From Chelatococcus asaccharovorans (lineage in GTDB: Bacteria > Pseudomonadota > Alphaproteobacteria > Rhizobiales > Beijerinckiaceae): 64,000 nucleotides of DNA. The position numbers and the translations under genes are program-made. The notes under the pieces were generated by a model. The model searched no databases, was not told the origin of the DNA, and saw nothing but the letters and a program-made list of their open reading frames with translations. This document shows, one piece after another, positions 16,023 through 24,194 of the stretch (position 1 is its first letter; every line of letters starts with the position of its first letter). The stretch covers positions 62,001 to 126,000 of the forward strand of contig NZ_QJJK01000002.1 of NCBI RefSeq assembly GCF_003201475.1, written 5' to 3'.

Positions 16023-16463
16023 ATGTCCGAGAGCGCGGTGTCGAAGAATGAGCAGTGGCCGCCACTGCCACCCATGAGAACAGGACTGCGTGGGCGCTGT
16101 CCGCGTTGCGGACAGGGCCATCTGTTCAAGGGCTTCCTGACCCTGGCGCCGGAATGCGAGGTCTGCGGGCTCGACTATCAATTCGCCGACCCCGCCGATG
16201 GGCCGGCCTTCTTCGTCATGATGTTCGTCTGTATCCCGGCTGTTCTGTTCGGGCTCTGGATCGAAACGGCCTACGAGGCGCCCTGGTGGGTCCATCTGTT
16301 CACGACCCTGCCGGTGCTGCTCCTCTTCTCAATCCTCCCGCTCCGGCCCTTGAAGGGCTGGCTGGTCGCAAGCCAGTTCTTCTTCAAGGCGGAGGAAGGC
16401 CGGCTCGCCCGGCCGGAGGACGATCCGCCGGCCAAGGCCGCCCCCCAATCAGGCAGCCACTGA
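16023..16463 (+). CDS. DUF983 family membrane protein
   Basis: 146 residues. The N-terminal zinc-ribbon-like segment has two Cys pairs (RGRCPRCGQGHLF and CEVCGLDY). Two hydrophobic spans follow (AFFVMMFVCIPAVLFGLWI and LFTTLPVLLLFSILPL) and then a charged tail. This is the standard DUF983 layout in alphaproteobacteria, of unknown function. ATG 16023 has GGAG upstream. It stands alone between the divergent Gfo/Idh/MocA gene and the convergent ackA. Confidence 0.9.
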   Translation: MSESAVSKNEQWPPLPPMRTGLRGRCPRCGQGHLFKGFLTLAPECEVCGLDYQFADPADGPAFFVMMFVCIPAVLFGLWIETAYEAPWWVHLFTTLPVLLLFSILPLRPLKGWLVASQFFFKAEEGRLARPEDDPPAKAAPQSGSH

Positions 16464-16483
16464 GCTCGTGGTGAAGGGGTCAA

Positions 16484-16499
16484 GGCGGCTCGCGCCGCC
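16484..16499. terminator. GC hairpin between convergent genes
   Basis: GGCGGC-TCGC-GCCGCC forms a perfect 6-bp stem with a 4-nt loop in the 41-bp gap between the stops of the DUF983 gene and ackA. There is no U-tract in either direction, so termination efficiency is uncertain. Confidence 0.4.
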
Positions 16500-16504
16500 C
16501 GGCC

Positions 16505-17689
16505 TCACCGCGTCACGGCCAGCACGCTCTCCGCCTCATCGGCGATCACCTGCTCCTCGTCCGTCGGAATCACGAAGGCCGAGACAGGGCTCGTGGCGGC
16601 GCTGATGCAAGCGGCATTGGCGGCATTGGCCTCTGCATCGAGCGCCAGTCCAAGCCAGGCAAGACGATCGGCAACGGCGGCACGCACCCGCGGCTGGTTT
16701 TCGCCGACGCCCGCGGTGAACACGATCGCATCGAGCCCGCCCAGGGTCGCCGCAAGCCGGGCGATTTCCCCGGCGATCCGGAAGGCGAAAACATCCAGCG
16801 CTTCGCGCGCCTCCGGGCGGTCGCTCGCCAGGAGCTCGCGGCTGTCGGCGCTGATCCCGGACATGCCGAGAAGGCCGGACTTGTTGTAGAGGATATCGCT
16901 GACCTCGGCCTCGCTGCGCCGCCCGCCCTCCAGAAGATAGAGGATCACGCCCGGATCGAGCTGACCGCAGCGCGTCGCCATCGGGATGCCGTCGAGGGTG
17001 GAGAACCCCATGCTCGTATCGCGACTGACGCCACAGTCGAGCGCGCAGAGGCTCGCCCCGCTGCCGAGATGGGCGGCGACGACCTTCCCGCGGGCGACAG
17101 CCGGCGCGCGACGCGCCAATTCCCCGGCGATGAACGCATAGGACAGGCCGTGGAAGCCGTAGCGCTTAACGCCCTCGTCATGCAGCGCCCGTGGCAGGGC
17201 GAAGCGGCGCACCACATCGCTCTGCGTGCGGTGGAAAGCCGTATCGAAGGAGGCTGTCTGCGGCAGGTCGGGATGCAAATCGCGGATGGCGCGGATCAAC
17301 CGCACGCATTGCGGCTGATGAAGCGGCGCGAGCGGCGTCAAGGCGGCGATCCGGGCAATGGCCGCCTCATCGAGTGAGACGGCCCCGGCGAAGACGTCGC
17401 CGCCGTGGACCACGCGATGGCCGACCGCGGTCACAGCCCCCATGTCGAAATGCCCTGCCAGCCAGCCGAAGGTCTCGCCGAGCACCTCCTGCAGCGCGCC
17501 GTCCGGTGACGCGGCCAACGTCACGTCTGCCGTGGCCGGCCCTTCGGTGAGGTGGAAGGTGAGTGGCTTGCGGCGAAAATCGATGGTCCCCTTGCCGATC
17601 CGCTCGCAGCGGCCGCCGGCGCGTCTGAACAGACCGATTTTCACGGTCGAGGAGCCGGCATTGAACGTCAGCAACAACGCGTCGCTCAT
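16505..17689 (-). CDS. ackA: Acetate kinase
   Basis: 394 residues, the normal length. Interconverts acetyl phosphate plus ADP and acetate plus ATP in the cytoplasm. Conserved ASKHA blocks are visible: LTFNAGSSTVKIGLF at the start, VGHRVVHGGD, ASFDTAFH with the catalytic Asp, KRYGFHGLSY, AHLGSGASLCA with the phosphate-loop, and VFTAGVGENQPRVR. It starts at an ATGA overlap with the stop of the phosphotransacetylase gene, so acetyl-CoA to acetate conversion is translationally coupled. Last gene of the phaC operon; with Pta it gives ATP and recycles CoA when respiration is limited. Confidence 0.96.
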   Translation of the reverse strand: MSDALLLTFNAGSSTVKIGLFRRAGGRCERIGKGTIDFRRKPLTFHLTEGPATADVTLAASPDGALQEVLGETFGWLAGHFDMGAVTAVGHRVVHGGDVFAGAVSLDEAAIARIAALTPLAPLHQPQCVRLIRAIRDLHPDLPQTASFDTAFHRTQSDVVRRFALPRALHDEGVKRYGFHGLSYAFIAGELARRAPAVARGKVVAAHLGSGASLCALDCGVSRDTSMGFSTLDGIPMATRCGQLDPGVILYLLEGGRRSEAEVSDILYNKSGLLGMSGISADSRELLASDRPEAREALDVFAFRIAGEIARLAATLGGLDAIVFTAGVGENQPRVRAAVADRLAWLGLALDAEANAANAACISAATSPVSAFVIPTDEEQVIADEAESVLAVTR

Positions 17690-19092
17690 CGGAGGGGCCT
17701 CTTCACCAGCGCCCGGCGCGCGGCCACCAGCTTGGCCAGCGCAGCGGAAGCGATGCGCACCTTGAGCGAATCCGAGCGGCTCGTGAGAATGATGGGCACC
17801 CGGGCGCCAAGCACGAGCCCCGCCGCATCCGCACCGCCGAAATAGATGAGTTGCTTGGCCAGCATGTTGCCGGCCTCAAGGTCCGGCACCAGCAGGATAT
17901 CGGCCTGCCCGGCGACGGGAGAGACGATGCCCTTCGTGCGGGCGGCTTCCAGGTTGATGGCGTTGTCGAAAGCGAGCGGCCCGTCGACGCGGGCGCCGAC
18001 GATCTGCCCCCGCGCAGCCATCACGGTCAGCGCCGCCGCATCGAGCGTCGACGGCATGGCCGCATTCACCGTTTCAACGGCTGCCAGCACCGCGACCAGC
18101 GGCTCGGCAATGCCCAGGGTCACGAGAAGGTCCACCGCGTTCTGGCAGATGTCCCGCTTGTGCTCGAGGGTCGGCTGGATGTTGATCGCCGCATCGGTCA
18201 CGATCAGCGGCTTGCCGTAGGCCGGGACGTCCATGGCATAGACATGGCTGATGCGCCGTTCCGTGCGCAGGCCGGAATTCGGATGGACGACGGCGCCGAG
18301 CAGTTCATCCGTATGGAGACTGCCTTTCATCAAGGCTGCCACCTTGCCGGCTACCGCCAGTTCCACCGCGCGGGCAGCGGCGGCATGGCTGTGCTCCACC
18401 GGCTCGATCGTCAGCCCGTCCAGCGATAGCCCGGCCGCGGCCGCGACCGCGCGGATCTTCGCCTCCGGCCCGACCAGCAGCGGATCGAGCAGGCCCTCGT
18501 CGCGGACTTCGATCGCCGCCTTGAGCGCCTCCGGTGAGCAGGGATGCACGATCGCGGTGCGCAGCGGCGGCAAATCCCGCGCCTGCTGCACGAAGGATTC
18601 GTAGCGATCATGGTGGCGCAGGGTGACATCCGGCAATCGGGTCGGCGCCCAGCTGATCGACGCCTCTGGCGCGATCACGGTCGCGGTGCCGGTCAACACA
18701 TCCTCGCCCTTCTGATTGGTGCAGCGGGTGTCGAGCAGGACGATGCGCTTCTCCGCGCGCTTCTCCAGCACCGTCGCCGTGACGGTGATCGTGTCGCCGG
18801 GCGCCACCGGCTTGCGAAAGCTGAGATCCTGATCGAGATAGATGGTACCCGGTCCCGGCAGCTTTGTGCCGAGCAGCGCGGAGACGAGGGCGCCGGTCCA
18901 CATGCCGTGCGCCACGATATGACCGAAGAGATCGGAGGCCGCGAAGCGCGTGTCGAGATGGGCCGGATTGACGTCGCCCGAAACGACAGCGAACAGATCG
19001 ATATCGTCGCGGTTGACAACGCGGGTCAGCGATGCGCTCTCCCCCACCGTCAGTTCGTCGAAGGTCCGGTTCCTGAGCATGGTATCGTTCAC
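17686..19092 (-). CDS. Bifunctional MaoC-like hotdog domain / phosphate acetyl(butyryl)transferase
   Basis: 468 residues. Residues ~1-150 form a MaoC (R)-hydratase-like hotdog domain (SGDVNPAHLDTRFA, GHIVAHGMWTGALVSALLG, with Asp and His of the hydratase site). Residues ~165-468 form a PTA_PTB phosphotransacetylase domain (AIVHPCSPEALKAAIE, RRISHVYAMDVP, LADILLVPDLEAG-type core). It should exchange acyl-CoA and acyl phosphate, and perhaps hydrate crotonyl-CoA to (R)-3-hydroxybutyryl-CoA, the PhaC monomer. The start is taken as GTG 19092 because AGGTGAGG sits just upstream; ATG 19077 is an alternative. It follows phaC by 7 bp and overlaps ackA by 4 bp. Confidence 0.9.
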   Translation of the reverse strand: MNDTMLRNRTFDELTVGESASLTRVVNRDDIDLFAVVSGDVNPAHLDTRFAASDLFGHIVAHGMWTGALVSALLGTKLPGPGTIYLDQDLSFRKPVAPGDTITVTATVLEKRAEKRIVLLDTRCTNQKGEDVLTGTATVIAPEASISWAPTRLPDVTLRHHDRYESFVQQARDLPPLRTAIVHPCSPEALKAAIEVRDEGLLDPLLVGPEAKIRAVAAAAGLSLDGLTIEPVEHSHAAAARAVELAVAGKVAALMKGSLHTDELLGAVVHPNSGLRTERRISHVYAMDVPAYGKPLIVTDAAINIQPTLEHKRDICQNAVDLLVTLGIAEPLVAVLAAVETVNAAMPSTLDAAALTVMAARGQIVGARVDGPLAFDNAINLEAARTKGIVSPVAGQADILLVPDLEAGNMLAKQLIYFGGADAAGLVLGARVPIILTSRSDSLKVRIASAALAKLVAARRALVKRPLR

Positions 19093-19099
19093 GGCCGCC

Positions 19100-21052
19100 T
19101 CACCTTTGCAGGACATAGGTGCCCGGGGCGGCACCCAGCGGTCTGTAACCCTTGTCCACCGCCCCGATGGCCGGCGGCGCGACGCGCTCCGGCGCGGAGT
19201 GGCGCGCGAGCCAATCCGCCCAGGCGAGCCACCACGAGCCCTCCTGGCTCTCCGACACCTCTGCCCATTCGTCGGCGCTCAGGCAGACGTCCGTCGCCAT
19301 CTTCTCGGCCGAGCGGAAGCGGCGGCGTGGACGACCGGGCTCGCTGACGATGCCCGCATTGTGGCCACCGCTCGTCAAGACGAACGTCACATCGGTGTCG
19401 GTGAGATAGTGGATCTTGTAGACTGAGTGCCAGGGCGCCACATGGTCGCGTTCGGTGCCCACCGCGAACATGGGCGCGCGAATATTCTGCAAGGCGGCCG
19501 GCCGGCCGTCCACTATGAAGCGGCCGGCTGCGAGCTCATTGTCGAGATAGAGCCGCTGCAGATATTCCGCATGCATGCGATAGGGCATGCGCGTGGAATC
19601 CGCATTCCAGGCCATCAGATCGATCATCGGCGCCCGTTCACCCATCAGGTAGTCGTGCACCAGCCGTGACCAGATGAGATCGCTGGAGCGCAGCAGCTGG
19701 AACGCCCCCGCCATCTGGTCCGCAGCGAGAAAACCGCGGTTCCACATCATGCTGTCGAGGAAATGCACCTGGCTGTGGTCGATGAACAGCGCAAGCTCGC
19801 CGGGCTCGCTGAAATCCGTCTGCGCCGCGAGCAGCGTCACGGATGCAAGACGATCATCGCCCGCACGGGCCATGGCCGCGGCGGCGATCGCCAAGAGCGT
19901 GCCGCCAAGACAGTAGCCGGTCGCATGGATCTTTGCGTCCGGGACGATCGCATTGACGGCATCGAGTGCCGCCATGACCCCCATCCGGCGATAGTCGTCG
20001 AGCCCGAGATCACGATCGCCCGCATCCGGGTTGCGCCAGGACAGGCAGAACACCGTATGGCCCCGATCCACGAGATAGCGGATGAGGGAGTTATGGGGCG
20101 AGAGATCGAGGATGTAATATTTCATGATCCATGCCGGTACGATCAGCACCGGCTCGGCGAAGACGTCGCCCGTCGCGGGCTTGTACTGGATCAACTCGAT
20201 CAGGTGGTTGCGGAACACGACCTCGCCCGGCGTGACCGCAACATCGCGTCCCACCACAAAATTCTCTGTGCCGGCGGCAGGCTGCCCCGTCCCGATACGC
20301 CCGATATCGTCGAGCCAGTTCCTGTAGCCTTCCGCGAAATTCATGCCCGCGGTCTGCCAGAACTTGGCGATCACTTCCGGATTGGTGAAAATATTGTTGG
20401 AAGGCGACAGCACATCGAGAAGCTGCCGCGCCGAAAATGACACGACATCCTCGTGGTGCGGGGAAACGCCCGGCACGTCGCGGGTCACGTTGTGCCACCA
20501 TTGCTGATTGAGCAGGAAGGCCTGGACGAGGAAGCTGAAGGGCGGCTTCTGCCAGGCGTCGCCCGTGAAGCGGTTATCACCTGGCAAAGGCGCGATGCAG
20601 GGGGGTGTCTCAGGCACGTGGCTGGCGATGGCAAGATAGCCGGCAAAGCGGTTGGCTTTGCGCATGGCCTTGGTCAGCAGCTCCGCCTGCTTGCCCGGCG
20701 CATGCGCCAGGTGGATCGACCAGTCGAACAGGGCGAGCGCCATGGCCGCCGGCGACAAGCCCCCCGTCAGCTGCGCCGTGAGGGCCTCACGCATGCGGTC
20801 GACCGCCTTGAACACCTCATCTTCGCCGCCATCGGGCCGATGAGGCGCGCGGGTCATGGCGGAGGAGGCGGGAGCGGCGGGCCGCGCCCGCGTTTGCGGA
20901 GGCATTGGGGGCGGCACCTGGGGTGACACCTGGGGTGACACCGGGAACGGCATGACATGGCCTGAATGTGTCACAGGCGCATCGACGACACCAGCACGCG
21001 GCACTTTCCTCAAGATACCATCCTTCTCCACGGCGAAGACCATCGGCGACAT
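19100..21052 (-). CDS. phaC: Class I-type poly(3-hydroxyalkanoate) synthase
   Basis: 650 residues. Polymerises (R)-3-hydroxyacyl-CoA into PHA on the granule surface. The lipase-like box is GYCLGG with nucleophile Cys ~381; catalytic Asp ~536 (TERDHVAPWHS) and His ~564 (TSGGHNAGI) are present, as is the PhaC core NPEVIAKFWQTAGMNF. Residues ~35-60 form a Pro/Gln-rich low-complexity stretch, partly encoded by a 12-bp tandem duplication (20915-20938). ATG 21052 is used; ATG 21043 is possible. It is first in the operon with maoC-pta and ackA, and a FixK/FNR-type box lies 69-82 bp upstream, so induction by oxygen limitation is likely. Rhizobia carry a comparable second phaC with pta and ackA. Confidence 0.93.
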   Translation of the reverse strand: MSPMVFAVEKDGILRKVPRAGVVDAPVTHSGHVMPFPVSPQVSPQVPPPMPPQTRARPAAPASSAMTRAPHRPDGGEDEVFKAVDRMREALTAQLTGGLSPAAMALALFDWSIHLAHAPGKQAELLTKAMRKANRFAGYLAIASHVPETPPCIAPLPGDNRFTGDAWQKPPFSFLVQAFLLNQQWWHNVTRDVPGVSPHHEDVVSFSARQLLDVLSPSNNIFTNPEVIAKFWQTAGMNFAEGYRNWLDDIGRIGTGQPAAGTENFVVGRDVAVTPGEVVFRNHLIELIQYKPATGDVFAEPVLIVPAWIMKYYILDLSPHNSLIRYLVDRGHTVFCLSWRNPDAGDRDLGLDDYRRMGVMAALDAVNAIVPDAKIHATGYCLGGTLLAIAAAAMARAGDDRLASVTLLAAQTDFSEPGELALFIDHSQVHFLDSMMWNRGFLAADQMAGAFQLLRSSDLIWSRLVHDYLMGERAPMIDLMAWNADSTRMPYRMHAEYLQRLYLDNELAAGRFIVDGRPAALQNIRAPMFAVGTERDHVAPWHSVYKIHYLTDTDVTFVLTSGGHNAGIVSEPGRPRRRFRSAEKMATDVCLSADEWAEVSESQEGSWWLAWADWLARHSAPERVAPPAIGAVDKGYRPLGAAPGTYVLQR

Positions 21053-21444
21053 AAAGCCACCCGGCCTCGCGACTAGACCTGCTCCGGCATTTTACCGTAG
21101 CGCGCCAGCCTCCCATAGGCTTGATCTGCATCAATCCATCCCGGTCCATTGGCTTAAACCGGGAAAACGTCCGAGATTTGGGCGGCATAGTCACCTATCG
21201 GCAACTGCCATCCCGCCATCATGATCTTCTCAGAACACGACGTTGGTGTCGAACAATAAGGGATAGATCCTGCAAACCGCAGGGAGGAGGCGCTTCGAAG
21301 CGTCTGATGGCTATGCATGATCTCAACCTGACCCATGTCGAGATGTCTTTTCCGGGCCTGCCGCCGCGCCTGTCACATGCCTGTCGTGGATCGCAGAGCA
21401 CATAGATCCCTTCAACTGCACGTCAGAATCTGATCGGTTTCACC
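21053..21444. other. Divergent promoter region between phaC and permease gene
   Basis: 392 bases with no convincing gene. The only clear signal is the FixK/FNR-type palindrome at 21121-21134. The rightward permease gene has no obvious strong ribosome site or sigma70 promoter. Confidence 0.6.
21121..21134. promoter_or_regulatory. FixK/FNR-type box upstream of phaC operon
   Basis: TTGATCTGCATCAA fits the consensus TTGAT-N4-ATCAA at every fixed position. Its centre is about 75 bp upstream of the phaC start on the minus strand, so a class II activator site at -41.5 would give a leader of roughly 34 nt. This predicts microaerobic induction of PHA synthesis and the Pta-AckA route. The motif is established for FNR/FixK/Dnr proteins; binding here is inference. 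Confidence 0.75.
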
Positions 21445-22386
21445 ATGCTACGCTTTCTGGCTGTGCGAACGGCTCGCGCCATTCTCACGCTGTTCATCTG
21501 TGTTTCGGCCGTCTTCGTCACCTTACGCCTGGCGGGCGACCCTGCTGAAATCATGCTTTCCGTTGATACGCCCCCTGACGTGCGCGCCTATTACAGCCAA
21601 TTGTGGGGTCTCGATCAGCCGATATACGATCAGTACATCCGCTACGTCACAAGCGCGTTGCGCGGTGATTTCGGGATATCCTTCGCCGACGAGCGACCCG
21701 CCTTCGATGCGGTGGTCGAAGCCTTGCCGAATACCGCGCTGCTCGGCTCCGCCGCACTGCTGCTTGCCCTCGCCATCGGCCTGCCGCTCGGCATCCTTGC
21801 GGCCCTCAAGCACAACAGCGCCATCGACAGGCTGGCGATGGCCTCGGCGGTCTTCGGTTATGCCGTGCCGGTGTTCTTCCTCGGCATCCTGCTGATCCTG
21901 CTCTTTGCGCTGAAACTGAGGGTATTGCCCTCCGCCGGATCGGACAGCCTCGTGCATCTCATCCTTCCGGTCGTCACCCTCGGGCTGCCGCTCGCGGGAC
22001 GTCTGGCGCGTTTTGCGCGCACATCGACGCTGGAGGTGCTCGGCAAGCCCTTCATCCGCGCGGCGCGCGGACGCGGGGTGATGCCCATCGGCGTCATCCT
22101 GCGTCACGCGCTCCCCAACGCGTCCGTGCCGCTCCTGATGTTCCTCGGCATCGAGATCGGCAATATCCTTGCCGGCAGCGCGGTCGTGGAGACCATCTTC
22201 GCCTGGCCGGGCGTCGGCCGTCTTCTCGTCGATTCCGTCGCCACCCGCGACCTGCCCGTGGTGCAGGCCGTCATCATCACCATCACGCTGATCATGGTGT
22301 CGGCCAACCTCCTCGTCGATGTCCTGCATATCCTGATCGATCCGCGTCTCGGCGGCTTCGGCCGCGCCTCGGGAGCGCATGCGTGA
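21445..22386 (+). CDS. ABC transporter permease, DppB/OppB type (unit 1)
   Basis: 313 residues, inner membrane, about six spans starting with a signal-anchor (VRTARAILTLFICVSAVFV). The family features GDPAEIML, YIRYVTSALRGDFGIS in the periplasmic loop, and the EAA coupling helix near RAARGRGVMPIGVILRHALP are present. It pairs with the following DppC-like permease (stop and start overlap at TGATG) and with the binding protein at 24195. No ATPase gene belongs to this unit, so the importer must borrow ATPases, perhaps those of unit 2. Substrate class is peptide/oligosaccharide/nickel-like; the GDPD next door hints at a phosphodiester. Confidence 0.92.
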   Translation: MLRFLAVRTARAILTLFICVSAVFVTLRLAGDPAEIMLSVDTPPDVRAYYSQLWGLDQPIYDQYIRYVTSALRGDFGISFADERPAFDAVVEALPNTALLGSAALLLALAIGLPLGILAALKHNSAIDRLAMASAVFGYAVPVFFLGILLILLFALKLRVLPSAGSDSLVHLILPVVTLGLPLAGRLARFARTSTLEVLGKPFIRAARGRGVMPIGVILRHALPNASVPLLMFLGIEIGNILAGSAVVETIFAWPGVGRLLVDSVATRDLPVVQAVIITITLIMVSANLLVDVLHILIDPRLGGFGRASGAHA

Positions 22387-23261
22387 TGGCAACGCTCGAG
22401 ACACCTGCACCGGCGCAAGGCCGATCGGCATCGCTCGGCATGTCGCCGGTCGTCGTCATTTCGACGGCCTTCCTGTTCTTCATGGTGTGCGTTGCGGTGT
22501 TCGCCGAGTGGCTGGCCCCGGCCCATTTCACGACGCAGAACCTTGCTGCGCGCCTGCGTCCGCCGATGACAGTGCAGGGCGATTTCACCTATTATCTCGG
22601 CACCGACCAATTGGGCCGCGACATCCTGAGCCGGCTCATATACGCCATCCGCACGTCCATCCTGATCGCCGTGCTCGGCACCCTCATAGGCGCCGTTGTC
22701 GGCACCCTGCTCGGCTTCGTTGCGGCGCGATTGCGGGGCCTGCCCGATCAGGCGATCATGATGCTGGTCGACACGCAGGCCGCGATCCCGGCGCTCCTGC
22801 TGGCCCTGACGATGCTCGCCTTCTTCGGCAATAATGTTGTCCTCTTCATCATCCTCGTCAGCCTTGACGGATGGGAGAAGTACACGCGGCTCGCCCGCGG
22901 GCTCGTGGTCTCCGAACAGACCAGCGACTACATCAACGCCGTCGAGGCGCTCGGCGCGCGCTCGGGCCGCGTCATCCTCAAGCACCTTCTGCCGAACATC
23001 GTCGCGGCGCTCGTGGTGCAGGCGACCTTGAACTTCCCCGGCACCATCCTCCTGGAAACCTCCCTCTCGTTCCTCGGCCTCGGGGTCCAGCCGCCGGGCA
23101 CGTCGCTCGGCCTGATGCTGGGCGAAGGCCGGCGTTACCTGCTCAACGCCTGGTGGATCGCGGTCTTCCCGGGATGCGCCATCTTCCTGACGACGCTCGC
23201 CATGAGCCTCTTCGGCGACTGGCTGCGCGACCGTCTCGATCCGACCGTCGACCGAGGATGA
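22386..23261 (+). CDS. ABC transporter permease, DppC/OppC type (unit 1)
   Basis: 291 residues with an N-terminal span followed by the typical DppC loop (YYLGTDQLGRDILSRLIYAI). The EAA motif is YINAVEALGARSGRVILKHLLPN, shown here in part as the cytoplasmic loop that docks on an ATPase. It forms the inner-membrane channel with the preceding DppB-like protein. ATG 22386 overlaps the previous stop. The gene ends with an ATGA overlap onto the GDPD gene, so transporter and phosphodiesterase are made together. Confidence 0.92.
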   Translation: MATLETPAPAQGRSASLGMSPVVVISTAFLFFMVCVAVFAEWLAPAHFTTQNLAARLRPPMTVQGDFTYYLGTDQLGRDILSRLIYAIRTSILIAVLGTLIGAVVGTLLGFVAARLRGLPDQAIMMLVDTQAAIPALLLALTMLAFFGNNVVLFIILVSLDGWEKYTRLARGLVVSEQTSDYINAVEALGARSGRVILKHLLPNIVAALVVQATLNFPGTILLETSLSFLGLGVQPPGTSLGLMLGEGRRYLLNAWWIAVFPGCAIFLTTLAMSLFGDWLRDRLDPTVDRG

Positions 23262-24127
23262 ACGCGATGGCCTTTGACTGGACAGCACCTTCAGCCAGCC
23301 CGCTCGTCATCGCCCATCGCGGCGGCGCGCTGCTCGCGACCGAGAATACCGCAGCCGCCTTCAGCGCCGCCCGCGGCGCCGGGGCGCATGCCATCGAAAC
23401 CGATGTGCGCCGCACGGCGGATGGGGCGCTGGTCTGCGTCCATGACGCGGATCTCATGCGTCTCGCCGGCGACCCGCGCAGCGTCAGCGCGCTGACCTTC
23501 CAGGAGCTGCGGGCCAGCCTTCCCGAGGTGATGATGCTGGATGAAGCCCTCACCGCCTCCGAGACGATGGGCGTCCTGCTCGATGTGAAGACCACCGACA
23601 GTGCGATCCTCGCCCCCATCATGGCGGTCCTCGCCGAGGGCGAGGCGATCGAGCGCACCATGCTCGGGCTGCGTGAGCTGTCGCTGATCGAAGCCGCCCG
23701 GATGCGTTCGGAGGCAGTCAATATCCTGGCCTTCCTCGAAGACTGCGACGCGGCGCGGGAGGCGTGCGACGCGGGTGCCAACTGGTTCCGTCTATGGGAA
23801 GGCGATGCGACCGGGCAACGCGCCGAAGCCGTGCGGGCGGCCGGTCTCCATCTCGCAGTGATGGTCGGCCAGCCGCGCGCGCAGCCGCTGCCGGACGAGT
23901 ACCCGCCCTTCCCGGTGGGCCATATCGATGCCGCGGGGCTGGCCGCCCTCGCAGCCATCCGGCCGGATGCCATCCTTCTCGACGACCCCCGGCTCGTCCC
24001 CAATCTCCAAGTTTCCGGTCTCCAAGTTCCGCAACGCGAAGTTCCAAACTCCAGGGCCCGACGCGGCGGGAGCGACCGCTTCAAGAGCAGTCCCCTGTCG
24101 CCCCCCGCTCTGCATGACCCCACGTGA
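23258..24127 (+). CDS. Glycerophosphodiester phosphodiesterase family protein (cytoplasmic)
   Basis: About 289 residues, GDPD TIM barrel that hydrolyses glycerophosphodiesters or related phosphodiesters. Signature VIAHRGGALLATENTAAAF contains the catalytic His and metal/substrate Arg; ETDVRRTADGALVCVHDADL contains the metal ligands Glu and Asp and the second catalytic His (HD). No signal peptide, so it acts on imported material. ATG 23258 overlaps the permease stop; ATG 23267 is an alternative with better ribosome-site spacing. The last ~45 residues, partly encoded by a short repeat of TCTCCAAGTT sequences (24004-24033), do not resemble the family and may be an accretion. The operon context suggests the importer supplies its substrate. 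Confidence 0.9.
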   Translation: MNAMAFDWTAPSASPLVIAHRGGALLATENTAAAFSAARGAGAHAIETDVRRTADGALVCVHDADLMRLAGDPRSVSALTFQELRASLPEVMMLDEALTASETMGVLLDVKTTDSAILAPIMAVLAEGEAIERTMLGLRELSLIEAARMRSEAVNILAFLEDCDAAREACDAGANWFRLWEGDATGQRAEAVRAAGLHLAVMVGQPRAQPLPDEYPPFPVGHIDAAGLAALAAIRPDAILLDDPRLVPNLQVSGLQVPQREVPNSRARRGGSDRFKSSPLSPPALHDPT

Positions 24128-24194
24128 TGGCTGCCCATGATGACCGCATGGGCCGGCCGGCGCGGATCGTTTATCCACCTCAAAGGAGCTGATC

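Noticed and set aside
20915-20938. 12-bp tandem duplication in the 5' part of phaC as a functional repeat
   Set aside because: Only two units, in frame, in a Pro/Gln-rich linker; ordinary low-complexity variation.
22871-23257. N-terminal extension of the GDPD frame
   Set aside because: It overlaps the permease gene out of frame and is Arg-rich shadow sequence; GDPD homology begins at 23258.
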